A stretch of 64,000 bases of DNA from Dolomedes plantarius (Eukaryota > Arthropoda > Arachnida > Araneae > Dolomedidae): NCBI GenBank assembly GCA_907164885.2, contig OU015490.1, positions 97,063,104-97,127,103 on the forward strand. Reading direction: 5' to 3'. The notes under the pieces are model-generated. The model was not told the origin of the DNA. It was given only the letters and a program-made list of their open reading frames with translations, and did no database searches. Both the position numbers and the translations under genes were made by a program. The number at the start of each line of letters is the position of its first letter. Within the stretch, counting starts at the first letter, position 1. Positions 13,085-25,642 of the stretch are shown piece by piece.

Positions 13085-13489
13085 GGTTGCTGTGTACTAA
13101 CTCTATTGGATTCACGCACCTCATTGTTAAAATATGGAGGAAATTTGTCAACTATTTACAGCTACATAAATGCTGGTAATCAAATGAAAATGGTATTTTC
13201 AGATAGCCTGAACTTTTCTACTCCTTGCAATTGATTAATTTTACAAATTTCGTCCACCAAGGTAATTTAGGATCGTTTAAAAAACACTACACAAGATTTT
13301 GTCCGCGAATAGTTTAAATGTATTTTTTTTTTTGCATTAAAAGAACCTCAAGGTGTAACATTTCTTTCTCTATTACGCAGTACAATTAAAAAAATATGTA
13401 AATCCAATTCGGCACATTGGGCAAATTTTTTCCATATGTTAACGTCTAGTTGAGCAAATCCAATAGGGTTAGTATAGTACACAGTAGCC
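13085..13489. mobile_element. TTAA-flanked MITE, copy 2
   Basis: Left end GGTTGCTGTGTACTAACTC, right end ..GGGTTAGTATAGTACACAGTAGCC followed by TTAA. The left TTAA is eroded. The body matches copy 1 through TTTACAGCTACA.AATGCT, TTCAGATA..CTGAAC, TTCGTCCACCAA and TTTCTTTCTCTATTACG. No real gene; the 70-codon minus-strand frame is a by-product. Confidence 0.85.
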
Positions 13490-15043
13490 TTAATGCATAT
13501 TGTCAAGAAAATATGGTCTTTTATCAAAGAAATGAGATAATGTCCCAAACGTACAAACATAGCATCCGAAATTTCAATCTGTCACATCGGAATGAATATC
13601 TGATTTTCAGTGTCATGCATACATGTTAATTATACGTGCATTAAATTATTGGTCGTACAGAATCTTTAATAAATATCAGATAAATCCTTCTATAATTTAT
13701 TAATAAAGTATTCAATAATTACAAATTCTTACAGAGGGAAGTAACGATAAGCGGTGTGAATAACAAGTATTCTTCAAACAAAACCGGAGTAATCTGCAAA
13801 ATAAACCGAACGCAATCAGTCTTCAGCAAATATTCAATTCCGGTAATTTAGGAGACACAAGATCCGGTGTTTGCTTTCTATGAGAGTTTGTAAACACGCC
13901 AATGTGTTTTCTCCTGCTGTAGCTAAATAAGACCACGAAAAACGGGTTTTTTAACCCGCAAATTACGACAGTCTAACCCTCTTTCCCCCTCTGTTTTAAT
14001 GCTTCTCTCGCTGTTAGAATGTTTTATTTTTCTCTGCATCAAATTGTGGGAGATTTACATAACATACGTTTCTTAAGATGAAGTAAAAAGAATTAATGTT
14101 CATGAAACCGGAAATGTTTTCCATTCTCTTCAATGTAGGCTGTTGACTTGCATTCTAAGTCTAAATACAAATTTTAAAAAAATATGGAGATTAATTTTTA
14201 AAAAATACAAAAAAATATCTACTTATTATGTAAATAAATATTATTTTTTATTTTTAGTCACGAAACTTATGCGTGATTTGTCAGGTAGAATTCTTTTGTA
14301 TTTAAAATAAAAAGTATTGCATTTAGTATCTGCTAGGAAAAGAAGTTATAATTCTTGTATCTTTATATTTACAGTTCCATATATATACTAATAAAAGTAA
14401 TAAAATTCAACTAGCAACTCTTAAATAATTTATCACCTTTGTTCTACAGTAAACCAAGAAATGGAGAAAATATGATGAAATATATAATTACAATCTGAAT
14501 TTTATGAACAAGAAAATTACGATGAAACTAATTACAAAACAATCAAATTTGTTATTAAAATTTCGAGCGTGGTAAATTAATTTAATGAGAATTCAGTTTT
14601 GATTTTATAAAAATTTCTTCAATGGCAAAGGCACATATACCACAGAACAATAATGTAAAGAAATACATCACATAAATATATAATAGTAATAATAATAATA
14701 ATGGTTATTATCTTTATTTTTAAGAATAGCTTATAAGATTATGTTTACATATAATATGTGAAAAAGTAATTGACTTGTAACAACAAAATAAATAATTCTA
14801 AAAAATATTGAATATTTCACTAGACAAATAATATAAAAGGTATATGAGAAATATTGAATAGGTTGGAGTTGCAATGATGTAAAGAGTCCTTCTCTCCGTC
14901 TGTCACATTCTTTTAAATAATTAATTGATTTATATATATATATAATGAAGAGCCAAGAAAACTGATACAAGCGTGCGTATGCAAAAACTGGAGATACGCA
15001 ACTTGTCAGCGAAACGCGAATCGGTGGGCGGCACCTACATATA
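13490..15043. other. Intronic stretch, nothing recognised
   Basis: AT-rich receptor intron 2 sequence. A trinucleotide (AAT/ATT)-rich patch sits near 14685-14705. No exon or transposon end supported. Confidence 0.45.
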
Positions 15044-15161
<118 letters not shown>

Positions 15162-15410
15162 TATACCCAACAAACACAAGACTGACGGCAACTTGACGGG
15201 CCGTTTCTGGAAGCGCCGGTAGAACGATAGGCTCGGGGAAAATGATCCGTACCGTTGCCGGGTGATTTACGAATCTCCGACGCGGAATCCCGTAGCGTGT
15301 ACCCGTTTGAGGGCCGGTGATGGTTGGATAGGAATCTACCCGAAACCGCTCTCCCTGTAACGTCCCGGAATCGATAGTCCGATTCGTAACCACAAGTAAC
15401 AGAAATCTGC
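15162..15410 (-). mobile_element. GC-rich retroposon-like block with (TA)n tail
   Basis: Read on the minus strand, a GC-rich segment containing CACCCGGCAACGG and CGGCCCGTCAAG ends TGTGTTTGTTGGGTATA and runs into (TA)n. The same ending, in the same relation to (TA)n, occurs on the plus strand at 22176-22195, along with a related CCGGCAATGG motif. Two copies sharing a 3' junction to a simple repeat suggest a retroposon whose tail is (TA)n. No reverse transcriptase is visible; the class is uncertain. Confidence 0.5.
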
Positions 15411-15649
15411 ATCAGAATTATGGATTTGAAAGGGAAGGCGAAGATTAGATTAAACAGACTTTTCATAAATATTTATTTCACTTTTGTGAACTTTCTCAAC
15501 TTCTTTTGCACGAAAAATTCACATAATTTTCCTTGTATGAAACGATTGAATTATATCAGAAGTATACGGCTGACATAATATAATCTTTCGGTTATACTAT
15601 GTGATATATGCATAATATATATCATCTATATATTTAATTTGCTAAGCCG

Positions 15650-16240
15650 ACTTTTTGGGCAGTCCGTGAGAGAAAACTACTGCATCAATTTACTTCATTT
15701 TGGTCTTAAACGAAAGATTGTAATCTGTAGATTTGTTAAATTTGGTTTTTGTGACAGCAATTTCCATTAATTAGCGATAATTTACAATTGATTTTTACGC
15801 ATGCTCAGTGGCATGTTTAAATATGTCTTTAGAAACTCACTGTTTCCGCGCACGCTCAGTGACATGTTTTAATGGTAAACACGTTTATTCCGAGAAGTCT
15901 CTATCTCTGCCTTATTTATTTTTATGATAATTATATTTGTGAAATACAATAGTAAACCTCATGGAAATTGTTTATTTCTTGCTGTTTAATTAGCGATAAT
16001 TTACAATTTTAAAAAATTGCTTTCTGCACATACTCAGTGACATTTTTAAATCTGTCTTTAGATACTCACTAAGCGTGAAGCCGCTTAATCACAATTTGTT
16101 TCTGCGCATTATTATGATTTTCAACATTTGACAATGATGTGTTGAATATAATTTGTGTATTAGTACATTCATTTACTATCTAGCCGTCGTGTTTCGACAG
16201 ACATCAACTATTGTTAGATTATATTAATTTATTTTTGGCT
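15650..16240 (+). repeat. Interspersed repeat family, copy A
   Basis: Begins CTAAGCCGACTTTTTGGGCAG, continues with ACGAAAGA.TGTAATCTGT and internal ~100-bp repeats around GC(A/G)TGCTCAGTGACATGTTTA. A second copy lies at 46145-46742 in the same orientation. No coding capacity. The class is unknown. Confidence 0.75.
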
Positions 16241-17539
16241 TTTATATAGAAATGAAATAAACATCCACTTACAAATGGATAATTTTTTCGATCAAGAGTT
16301 TATGCACAAGAGAGTAAAGAGTAGTACCTGCCTAAATTTGTTTTTCATTTTGATTAAGACGGACTTTTCGGCAGACTCTCTTGGATGCCAAAGCGGGTAT
16401 CTATCTGGCGCTTCATTTCATACTCAGGTTCTCTGCGATTTACTTGGCAACCCTACCACCAGTTGCATTGGGCCAATATCAATTTCGTTAGGCGCTACAT
16501 TTCGTTTTTTGGTAGACCGCTGGGTTACACTTATTTGGACTTCAAATTTTTCGGTGATGGTGTTGATAATTATTTCATGATTTAAATATTTCGTGACGCA
16601 GGAATTGGAGCCATTTTTTTATAGAAACATGACCATTTTAGCTTATTTTCGGCACTTCTTTTTCGCGGGGGGGGGGGGTAAGTATATTGATTTTGTAATG
16701 AATAACATGACCGTTTTTATTTATCAGAAGATAGATATATTCATAGCATAAAGTAAAATACTTCGAGTGACAGTTCTCTTTTAAATGAAATTGCGTCCGA
16801 ATGCATTTCAATAAATGTTTAACAGATTAAACACTAAAAACATATCATACATTTTTAAACCTCTATACAGTCATAATATTGTTATTAAAATATTGAGGTA
16901 CATTGAATTTTATTCGTCATTTTTACAGTATTTATTCGCATACTTTATAGCTAGTGATGTATAGAACAATAAAGAATGAATCTAGGAAATGAAATAAAAA
17001 TAATTGATGACTGAAAATAAATTTCATATAGCAGACCAACGTATATGTAAATGTAGGTACAAATACTTTATAAGTTTTAACACCCATTGATATGAACTGT
17101 ATTCATATTTTTCGAATATGCTTCATAAAAACAAACTCCATCTCATCAGAGATAAAATTAGAAAGTGTGTGTTTGTATGTATGTAAATGTTGACAGTGAT
17201 TTAGTAGCTTTTAATGTGCTAGTAAATACAGGGCAGTTTCTAGGGTAGCTGCCATACGTGTGCGAGAATAATTCCCCCCCCCTCATACCGTATGGATTAA
17301 TTGAAATTTCTCTGGAATATTTTTACCTTAAATGAAACAACGAATTACAGAAAATATTATAAATTCAGTTTATTTTTTAATTTTATAACCTAACATAATA
17401 ATTATTAATGTATTGATATAACAACTAAATGAATACGTTATATTAAATACATACAACACGTATCTATTAATACATATACTTAATAAGTCAGTCAAAAAGA
17501 TAATCTTTGCTTTCCTTGCTTTTTTTAATGCAAATTCTG
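16241..17539. other. Intronic stretch with G/C homopolymers
   Basis: A poly-G run at about 16665-16677 and a poly-C run near 17274-17283. The 101-codon frame from 16275 has no family resemblance. The motif GACGGACTTTTCGGCAGACTC at 16358 weakly echoes the start of the 15650 repeat. Confidence 0.45.
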
Positions 17540-18168
17540 TTATAATATCTGATCATCTATATCTTCCGAAATGTCCTTTTCGATGCTAATAATAGATAAG
17601 TCTGAAAGCCTTTCTTGTCCCATTGTAGACCTCAAATAATTTTTTATTATTTTAAGTTTTGAAAAGCTTCTTTCCCCGCTAGCCACAGTCACAGGCAATG
17701 TTAATAAAATTTGTATGGTAATCACTAAATTTGGACACAGATAGATGAGGTTGTTTGTAAATAGGTATTGAATCACATTTAACGCGTTCATTTCAAGAGA
17801 AATATAGAGGGCAATGTTGTCAGTTTCATTGCATAAATCTTCAGCTATAATATATTTTTCATTTTTAAATGGATCATGTAACATACTTTCCACATATTTA
17901 CATTTTGTAGACCTATTTGATTTATCTGTTTCAAGGAAATCTGATATTGAAATAAATTCCCCAAAAATGCTCCCTAATTTCCATTTGCTTTGATTTATTA
18001 CTTAATAGAACAAATCTTACTACAAGAGTAAGTCGGTCTTGGTTGCTTAGATCAGGGGTGGAATCTAAAATAGTAGAATAATATTTACAAAATTTTAAGA
18101 GTGATATTATTTCATGTCTTATTTTTTGTTCCAAAAGGGAAATAGTTCATTTTGAATATGAACACCTA

Positions 18169-19824
18169 CAGTGGCTCCAAAATGTGTTCGTACACTTACG
18201 ATTTTCAATGAAATAGGGATCTATCCATTAATTAAAATGAATATTACAGAATGGGCATTTAATAATAAGATTTATAATCTATTCTTAACAAAACTATATG
18301 AAATATTTTGAAAACATAGTAAAACTTTATTTTTAAAACACCAATAATCAAAAAGTAACAAAAACTATCTCACAAAAGTCATCGTACACTGAAATATTTT
18401 CGGATAAATTCATAACTAAAATTATCGCCTGGCGCTTTATTTTTATTTTTGAATTGTGGTGGCATTTAAAATATCAATTGGCTTTAATTTTTGCTTGCCT
18501 ATTCCGTAATATTCTATTTATTATTTAAAAATGGCTTGCAAAGAAACAACAAACAGCATTGATCGAAAATTGATTATTTTTCATCATAGTTGTGGTAAAT
18601 CAGTTCGGAATATTGCTAAATTACTTAATTTATCCCATTATACTGTGCAGTATGTGATAAAACGCTTTAAAGAAGAAAATCCGATCAAAATCAAGATAAG
18701 AAAAGGTCGTCCGGCAAAGTTAACAAAACGTGATGAGAGATTTTTAATTAGAAAATTTGTGAAAAATCTACGTTTGAGTGCTGTAAAACTTTCTGCAGAA
18801 TTTAATGAAACATTTTCTACTTCAATTTCACCTGAAACTGTTCGACGAGTTCTCAGAGCAGCTGGATTATATGGGCGTTCTGCCCGTAGATATTTTTTGT
18901 GAGTGAGAAAAACAGAAAGCTCGGGTTTTCCTTCGCACTATCAGTGATTAATAAGCCCCAAACCTATTGGAATAATGTCTTATTTGCCGATGAAAGCAAG
19001 TTTATCATTTTTGGTTCCGATGGGCGTATAATTGTATGGAGAAGGAAAAATGAGGAACTTAATCCTAAGAACTTAGTAGAAACAGTTAAGCATGGCGGTG
19101 GAGGTGTCCTTGTGTGGGAGTGCATGTCAACATCAGGACTAAGTAATTTGGTATTTATTGATGGCATAATGAATCTTGCTGTTTATATAAATATTTTAAG
19201 AGACAATTTAAAATTATCAGCCTAAAATTTGGGTATTTGAAATTTTTAATTTTTTTAAATCAAGATAACGATCCTAAGCCCACGGCTCTCAACGTTCGCC
19301 TCTGGTGTCTCTATAATTGTCCACAAGTTTTGAAAACACCACCTCAATCGCCAGATTTAAACTTAATAGAACATTTTTGGAGAGAACTGGAGGTTCGAGT
19401 ACGAAAACACGACATTTTTAAAAGAAAAAGCAAACTAAAAACAATTATGATGGAAGAATGGATGAACATTGATGCAGAAATTACAAAAGAACTAGTGCAA
19501 TCTATTCCCAGACGTTTAAAAGCTGTTGTTGATGCTAAAGGATATCCTACTAAATATTAATTTAACGAAAAATTAGAATATTTTCTTATAAGTAGAGATT
19601 TTTTTACAAGTGTTCGATGACTGTTGTGGGATAAAGTTTTTGTTACTTTTTGATTACTGGTTTCTATGTTTTACTATGTTTTTAAAATATTTCATGTAGT
19701 TTTGTTAAGAATAGATTATACATCTTATTGTTAAATACGCATTCTGAAATATTCATTTTAATTAATGGATAGACCCCTATTTCATTGAAAATCGTAAGTG
19801 TACGAACACTTTTGGGAGCCACTG
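18169..19824 (+). mobile_element. Tc1-like element, full length, ~225-bp TIRs
   Basis: A 1656-bp element from CAGTGGCTCC to GGAGCCACTG with TA at 18167-18168 and 19825-19826. The inverted repeats are long, about 18169-18395 against 19600-19824, sharing CGTACACTTACGATTTTCAA, AATTAATGGATAGA and AATCAAAAAGTAACAAAAAC. It is inserted in an older hAT pseudogene. Confidence 0.95.
18531..19560 (+). pseudogene. Tc1 transposase (DD34E), two breaks
   Basis: Frame 1 (18531-18902) starts MACKETTNSIDRK and includes SVRNIAKLLNLSHYTVQYVI (helix-turn-helix), the KGRPAKLTKRDER linker and SPETVRRVLRAAGLYGRSA. Frame 2 (18899-19225) has VLFADESKFIIFG (first Asp) and KHGGGGVLVWECMS. Frame 3 (19237-19560) has NQDNDPKPTA (second Asp) and SPDLNLIEHFW (Glu), with exactly 34 residues between them, then IPRRLKAVVDAKGYPTKY. 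Only a frameshift near 18898 and a stop plus frameshift near 19225-19240 separate it from an intact ~345-residue enzyme, so it is relatively young. Confidence 0.93.
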
Positions 19825-19900
19825 TAAATAATGAGGCATATTTGATGGATTTCTGCTGATTCTAGTGAGGTGCTCTGATATTTTAATGAAAAAATATCAT

Positions 19901-20300
19901 CAAGTTTCCTTACCTGTGAAATATTTTTATTGGTCAGCAATCACAAAATCCAGCACAAAAATTAGAGACAAAAAGCTTTGTTTTTCAGTTGTTGAGGTGG
20001 ACACGTTCAAAATTAATATAGTGCAAATTATCCCGGGCCGTGATTTATAGGCTCAGGGCATAAAATAGTATTTTCCAGCAACCTGACAAAAACCGCCCTA
20101 ACCGACGCTATTTGATGGGTTAAAACGTGTTAAAACAAAAACGAAAAATGTATTTCCCAACTGGTTGCTACGTGGAGTACCGTTTTTAAAACCAATGTAG
20201 TTTTGTTTATTTCCAGTTATACTTGTAAAATTCATTTTTAACTCTAAGTAGTTATCTAGCATAATGATAATATTTTTATATTCATTATTTTACTAATAAA
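19901..20300. other. Stretch of uncertain origin
   Basis: The part to about 20060 may be a further decayed 5' portion of the hAT pseudogene. Beyond it nothing is recognised. Confidence 0.35.
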
Positions 20301-20319
20301 TTAGTTTTAAGTTTTTTTA

Positions 20320-20540
20320 ACCGCGCATCCGCCCCCCCCCACCTCCTCCCCCTCTCGACTTTCCAGCTGTGTGCTGTGCCTCGCTTGGGGTGGTGACATT
20401 CCTTTGTTCTCCCTGTGTCCACGGAGGGTAAAAATGTCCCTCCGTGGACATTTGCAGGTGCAAGTAGCAGAAGGAGCGTTTTCTCAGAAAGAGTATGTGT
20501 GTGTGTGTGTGGGGTGGGGGGGTGGGGGTGGTAATTCTAA
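20320..20540. other. Low-complexity C-rich/G-rich block with hairpin
   Basis: Poly-C at 20331-20341, an inverted repeat TCCACGGAGGG / CCCTCCGTGGA at about 20418-20451, a (TG)n tract and G-rich run at 20494-20530. Apparent ORFs on both strands follow from composition and are not called genes. Confidence 0.7.
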
Positions 20541-20788
20541 AAATAGACGGGAATGGTCTTGGGCAGTCGCCAATCTTTATACAGGACGTATAAAAATTGG
20601 CGATGTTGTTTTGGCGAAACCTATGGCGCACGCTATTTATGCCAATTATATTCCGACACAGTTAATGTCTGCAGTTCTCTACATGGTTGAAAATTTTCTA
20701 TCTCTCCGATGCTCGACTGTGTGGGATTTTCTTTATTTCCAACATATTTTTTAATATACCGTCATTGGACATTGACCGAGAGGTATGT

Positions 20789-21474
20789 TTATATTTTTTA
20801 CTTGTTATTTTAAGTAAACTTCGTAAATTTTCTCGAGAAAAGAAAATTATAATATTTTCTATAGAGGAAATTTATTTCATTCTTCTCAAAGTTAAAAGTG
20901 AGGTGTAATATATATTTGAAAATCACGAATTACCCGATTATATAATCTTAATTTATATAATTTATTTGAAAATGATTTAAAATTAAAATTGAATGTAGTT
21001 CAATGTTTTATAAATTTTGTTCAGTCCTTTTTTCAGTCTTATCGTATTCAGCAATATAAGACTGTAGGATGACAGAATATTATTATTTTTATCACCAAAG
21101 AATAAACTTATCAAGACGTATTTGAAGATGTCTCAAAACAAAATATTTCTTGAACAGCTAAGCTTTAACAATGAACCATTCTTTGATATGCAAAACTATG
21201 AAATTTTTTCACTTGTCAACTACTAAAAAAGTACTGAACAAAATTTATAAAACATTGAACTACTTTCAATTTTAATTTTAAATCATTTTCAAATAAATTA
21301 TAACAATTAAAGTTGTATAATCGGGTAATTCCTGGTTTTCAAATATATAATACACCTCACTTTTAACTTTGAGAAGAATGAAATAAATTTACTCTATGGA
21401 AAATATTATAATTTTCTTATCTCGAGAACATTTACGAACTTTACTTAAAATAACATGTACAAAATATAATTTTA
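20789..21474. repeat. Long inverted repeat, ~245-bp arms
   Basis: The left arm 20789-21035 (TTACTTGTTATTTTAAGTAAA .. TTATAAATTTTGTTCAGT) is mirrored by the right arm about 21230-21474 at roughly 90 percent identity by eye, with a ~190-bp spacer. No transposase ORF and no clear target duplication. Probably a foldback/MITE. Confidence 0.82.
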
Positions 21475-21799
21475 AGGGATTATTCTGAACAAAAATTTTA
21501 GGTTTTAGCAGAGATTAATATTTTCTATTACCAGAAAATACACGAGAAAAAGAGAAAAGTTAAAAATATTAATACTAGTTATACATGGAGAGCCAGAAAA
21601 AAAAAGAAATAAAGTGTAAGGGTAGATATCAGATGTTATATATATATCAAGTATTATATATATAACATCTGATATCTACAGATATATATCAGATATATAT
21701 CATCTGATGTATATCAAATGTTATCATAAACACTGTTATCACAAGTACTGTTATCATAAACGATCTCATTAATAAAAATAAAAAGCATGTGAAAGGAAG

Positions 21800-22192
21800 G
21801 GGTCTAAGAAAAACTTAGAAAATCTGTCGGAATTCCAATTATGGCCCAGCACTGGAAAGTAACCCTGATCGAAGGCGCTTTGATGGTTTCGAGATGGGTA
21901 TTTGACGGCCTGTCGACACGAATTATTGCTCCCGTAACCGACCCGTCAGCCTCCGGCAATGGTGAGGCGGTATGTCCACATCGACGGGAACTTCGCGGTT
22001 CAATCACGGTACGCAGTCGGATGCACGATAGCTTCATTGTTACCGGAAGTGGCCCAGCACTCGACGGGGAAGTCGCGGGCGAGAGGACAAGCCCGTGACG
22101 GATCCGATACTGACCTAATGCGCCTGCCCGGCAATGGAGAAATCGGCTGGCCGGAATTATCCGGCCCCGGCCCGATGCCTCTGTGTTTGTTG
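21800..22192 (+). mobile_element. GC-rich retroposon-like block with (TA)n tail
   Basis: A GC-rich segment in AT-rich surroundings. It contains two copies of TGGCCCAGCACT about 209 bp apart (21842 and 22051) and CCGGCAATGG twice (21954, 22129). It ends TGTGTTTGTTGGGTATA directly into a 688-bp (TA)n. The same junction occurs inverted at 15165-15180. Long frames running into Tyr-Ile repeats are artefacts. A non-LTR-style 3' tail is my inference. Confidence 0.5.
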
Positions 22193-22884
<692 letters not shown>

Positions 22885-23047
22885 TTTGAAAGTACGAAAT
22901 GTAAACTTGTATCTAAGGAATGAACAGTCTGGTGCTAAATGTTTGACTCTAAAATGTTAGATTTTACAAAGTATCATAGCAGCACTCTTTTTTATGCGTA
23001 GCTAAAAAGTGATAAAAATTTACATATTACGCATTAATAAGCCTTAC

Positions 23048-23281
23048 TTGGACAAATATAAATATTTGAGGAATGGCGAAAATGAATGCCAGAATCCAAG
23101 ATGCACCAATCATCCTCTTGGCTTGCTTAACTCCTCCAGTGCTACGTAGGGGCGAGCATATGGCTTGGTACCTATCGTAGCTCATTGTGGTCAGTATGAA
23201 GGTAGTACTGGCAAGAGTGACGATCTGTCCGTACACAATGGCCTTGCAAGCGGCAGCTCCAAGTACCCATTCACCGAATAC
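23048..23281 (-). CDS. Neuropeptide GPCR, exon 2 (ECL1-TM3-TM4)
   Basis: A 234-nt exon (78 codons), acceptor TTTTTTTGTCGTCTAG, donor CAA|GTAAGG, phase 0 at both ends. It encodes ECL1 with VFGEWVLGAAACKAI (the Trp and the TM3 Cys that pairs with ECL2), TM3 IVTLASTTFILTTMSYDRYQ with the DRY motif for G-protein coupling, ICSPLRSTGGVKQAKRM, and TM4 SWILAFIFAIPQIFIF with Trp4.50 and the xIPQxFIF ending. The DRYxAIxxPL and IPQ features suit the vasopressin/CCAP/neuropeptide S/GnRH superfamily. Introns sit at the end of TM2 and the end of TM4. Confidence 0.92.
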
Positions 23282-23340
23282 CTAGACGACAAAAAAATCT
23301 AGAAAAATCTATACATTTTTCAGGTATTTTCTAAAAATAC

Positions 23341-23683
23341 ATTGTTGTAGTTTCCAATGCCCCTTGGCCGGAATTTGTCCCAGACTGGTATCGGCTAGTG
23401 GGCTGAAGAGTGTGGCTCAGGTTTTATAACGCCACTACAAGGATAGAAGCCCGACTTATCCAGGTGCCACTTCCGCTCCCCCCCCCCCCCTGGGAGCGAT
23501 ATGGGTGGATCGTGACCTCTCCCTCTCTCTCAGACCTCCTAGATGGATTTTCCCGTCTACGGATTTATTCTTCCCATATCCGGCCTAGACTCGGAGGTTT
23601 TTAATGGCGCTTGTCGGGATTCGATCCGAGCACCCTCAACACCGAAAGCTGATGCGCTACCACCAGGCTATATCGAGCCCTTT
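23341..23683 (-). mobile_element. tRNA-derived SINE, family A
   Basis: Minus strand: the head GGGCTCGATATAGCCTGGTGG with A box TAGCCTGGTGG and B box GGATCGAATCC, then GCCATTAAA.ACCTC and TCTAGGCCGGATAT, a C/G-rich run, and the tail CCACTAGCC..CCGGCCAAGGGGCATTGGAAACTACAACAA. The plus-strand copy at 59190-59515 matches at both head and tail, which defines one ~330-bp family. It lies in receptor intron 1. Confidence 0.85.
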
Positions 23684-23699
23684 AAAATATAAAAGGCCA

Positions 23700-24680
23700 T
23701 GTTAGGTTGTTTTTGTTCCCTATATTCAAAAGTTAGCTAAACATGTTCGAGGATTTGCCTTATAATTCTTTCAAAACATTGAATGGTGTATGCAACAACT
23801 TGGGATACGATATGCAATGCATTTGTTTTGAAATTTCAACCAAAAATTCTCTTATAAAGAGGTTTTGGTTACTGATTTTTTTTAGAAAGGAAATGCAATA
23901 TAAAAATTCCGTTTCAAATGTATCATGTGCATTTTACAATGAAATATAAGAACCCTTAATTTAAAGTTATTTTTCATACCCTAGAAATAGAATTGTGGTA
24001 ATTATTCACGGTATTTCTGCATAAAATATTACTTTCCATTTAAACATAGCTTTTATTTATTAAGGAACCCCTAGGTGTAGATATTTACAGAAGTTATATC
24101 TGTTTATAGGGCAATATTTGCTAAAATTACTATAATATTTTATGACAAAATATATGAACGATTAATTTGGAATAAATGAAATTGATTAAAGAGCGGAAGC
24201 TACTGTTCAATATGATGAACAGTAGAGAACTTTTAAAATTGAGGAAATGCTATTATATAGATGTCTTGGCAAATGCGGTAAGATATTTTCTCAGATGAAA
24301 AAGTGAAAGATAAAATTTTGTTTCATGACCAAAAGTTATTAATATCTAATTTTATAATTCACTAAAATATTTGAAAAATTATTTTTATTTGAATCTGAGT
24401 GTTTTCAAGTTTCTCCTTACCATGGCGTGGTTTACAAGAAATTCAAGTGTAAATGTCGCTTAATTTAGCAGTTGGTTTTATTGTGGTGTTTTGAAAATGG
24501 ACGTTAATTTACAGTTCAAAGAACTTGCAATTCGAAATTTCAAGCGTTTTCGATCTGCTTTGCTCTCTTTTTGACAGTCTGCTTCAGATACAAATTTAAG
24601 TACGCCAGTAAAGAATTTTAAGGAATTCTTTTAAAAAATTAAAACTTCAACCTCGTTCTTTTATTTTTTTAAAATTTCTA
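23700..24680. other. Receptor intron 1, no gene
   Basis: AT-rich intronic sequence. The 68-codon frame at 23743 has no family resemblance. Confidence 0.5.
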
Positions 24681-24688
24681 TCTACACA

Positions 24689-24844
24689 CAAAACTATAAT
24701 AATTAATATTCTTTTACACTACATTGATTATTGTAGTGTAAAAGAATATTAATTATTATAGTTTTGCATATGGATAGAAATATAAAAAAAACACAAAATG
24801 ATTATTTGTAAATACACTTAGAATTTACAAATAATCATTTTGTG
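24689..24844. repeat. Two adjacent perfect hairpins
   Basis: Hairpin 1: 35-bp arms 24689-24723 and 24732-24766 with an 8-base loop, no mismatch. Hairpin 2: 22-bp arms 24792-24813 and 24823-24844 with a 9-base loop, no mismatch. They are intronic to the receptor. Perfect arms in decayed surroundings imply recent formation or ongoing gene conversion. Confidence 0.93.
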
Positions 24845-25234
24845 GAAGGAAAAGACCCGTTTTTCATGAAATGCTTCAAAAATACAAGATTGTTTTCAAA
24901 ATGCTCCAACGTACATTTTTTCTGATTCCTTCAAAATTTCACAGGATTGTTAATGGGAGTGTCTGTGCCAAACCTGTGGATAATTCTTTTAAATTACAAA
25001 TTTTGTTTTCAAATTTTATAGAACATGAAATAAGGTAAAAACATGCTGAAGCATGAAATAATAAGAGGAAGATTTAAAAATATATTTATGGTTTTAAAAA
25101 CGTATACATACATACATACATACATATATATAGGGTAGACTTATATTAAAAAACATTAAGGTTTTAAATGGTATATAATGTATATGGAGCTTTTTGAAAA
25201 ACATATTTAAAAAAAACAGATATATTTTTTTCCC

Positions 25235-25465
25235 AATGCGGAGGCACTTGTCGTCAAACATTTGCCTATAATACGCCGCAATTTTATTATGGGGCCCATT
25301 TTATTATTAGGGGGTCCAACATATAGGCGGACAGCATTACCCCCTATGCAGGAACGACACGAACGGAGGCATTTTTCGTGGCGCGACGCCAGAATTCGAT
25401 CCCAGCACCCTCAGCACCGAAAACCAGCGCGCTGTACCCCTCTGCCGCCACAAGCCCCTGAAAAA
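25235..25465 (-). mobile_element. tRNA-derived SINE, GC-rich, truncated
   Basis: Minus strand head CAGGGGCTTGTGGCGGCAGA.. GCGCGCTGGTTTTCGGTGCTGAGGGTGCTGGGATCGAATTCTGGCG. The B box is GGATCGAATTC, and GGTGCTGAGGGTGCT..GATCGAAT is shared with family A SINEs. The body differs after the head. It lies in receptor intron 1. Confidence 0.7.
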
Positions 25466-25642
25466 TAGGTATTATTCTGCCAAAAGAACCTTATTTTAAT
25501 TGCAAAGTTCTTCAAAGTAGTAAAAAGAATATTAATCATTATCAAACTGTATACAAAGTTAAAAACTGAAGATTAAAAAAAATCGAGGTTTAATGGCCCT
25601 TGGCCCCCATAATGGCAAAATGATAAAATATGTATAACTTAC

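Larger units (their letters stand above)
17540..19900 (-). pseudogene. hAT (ZMYM1-like) transposase pseudogene, split by Tc1
   Basis: Minus-strand blocks in N-to-C order: PSNMPHYL (19825-19850), then after the inserted Tc1 GVHIQNEL.., KIRHEIISLLKFCKYYS, TILDSTPDLSNQDRLTLVV (17931-18168), and C-terminally ILLTLPVTVASGERSFSKLK, IIKNYLRSTMGQERLSDLSI (17540-17893). VTVASGERSFSKLK..K.YLRSTM.QERL is the signature of the ZMYM1-like hAT group. The N-terminal TTF-type zinc finger is not recognisable. Stops and frameshifts make it non-functional. Removing the Tc1 and one TA rejoins HYL and GVHIQNEL in frame. Confidence 0.88.
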
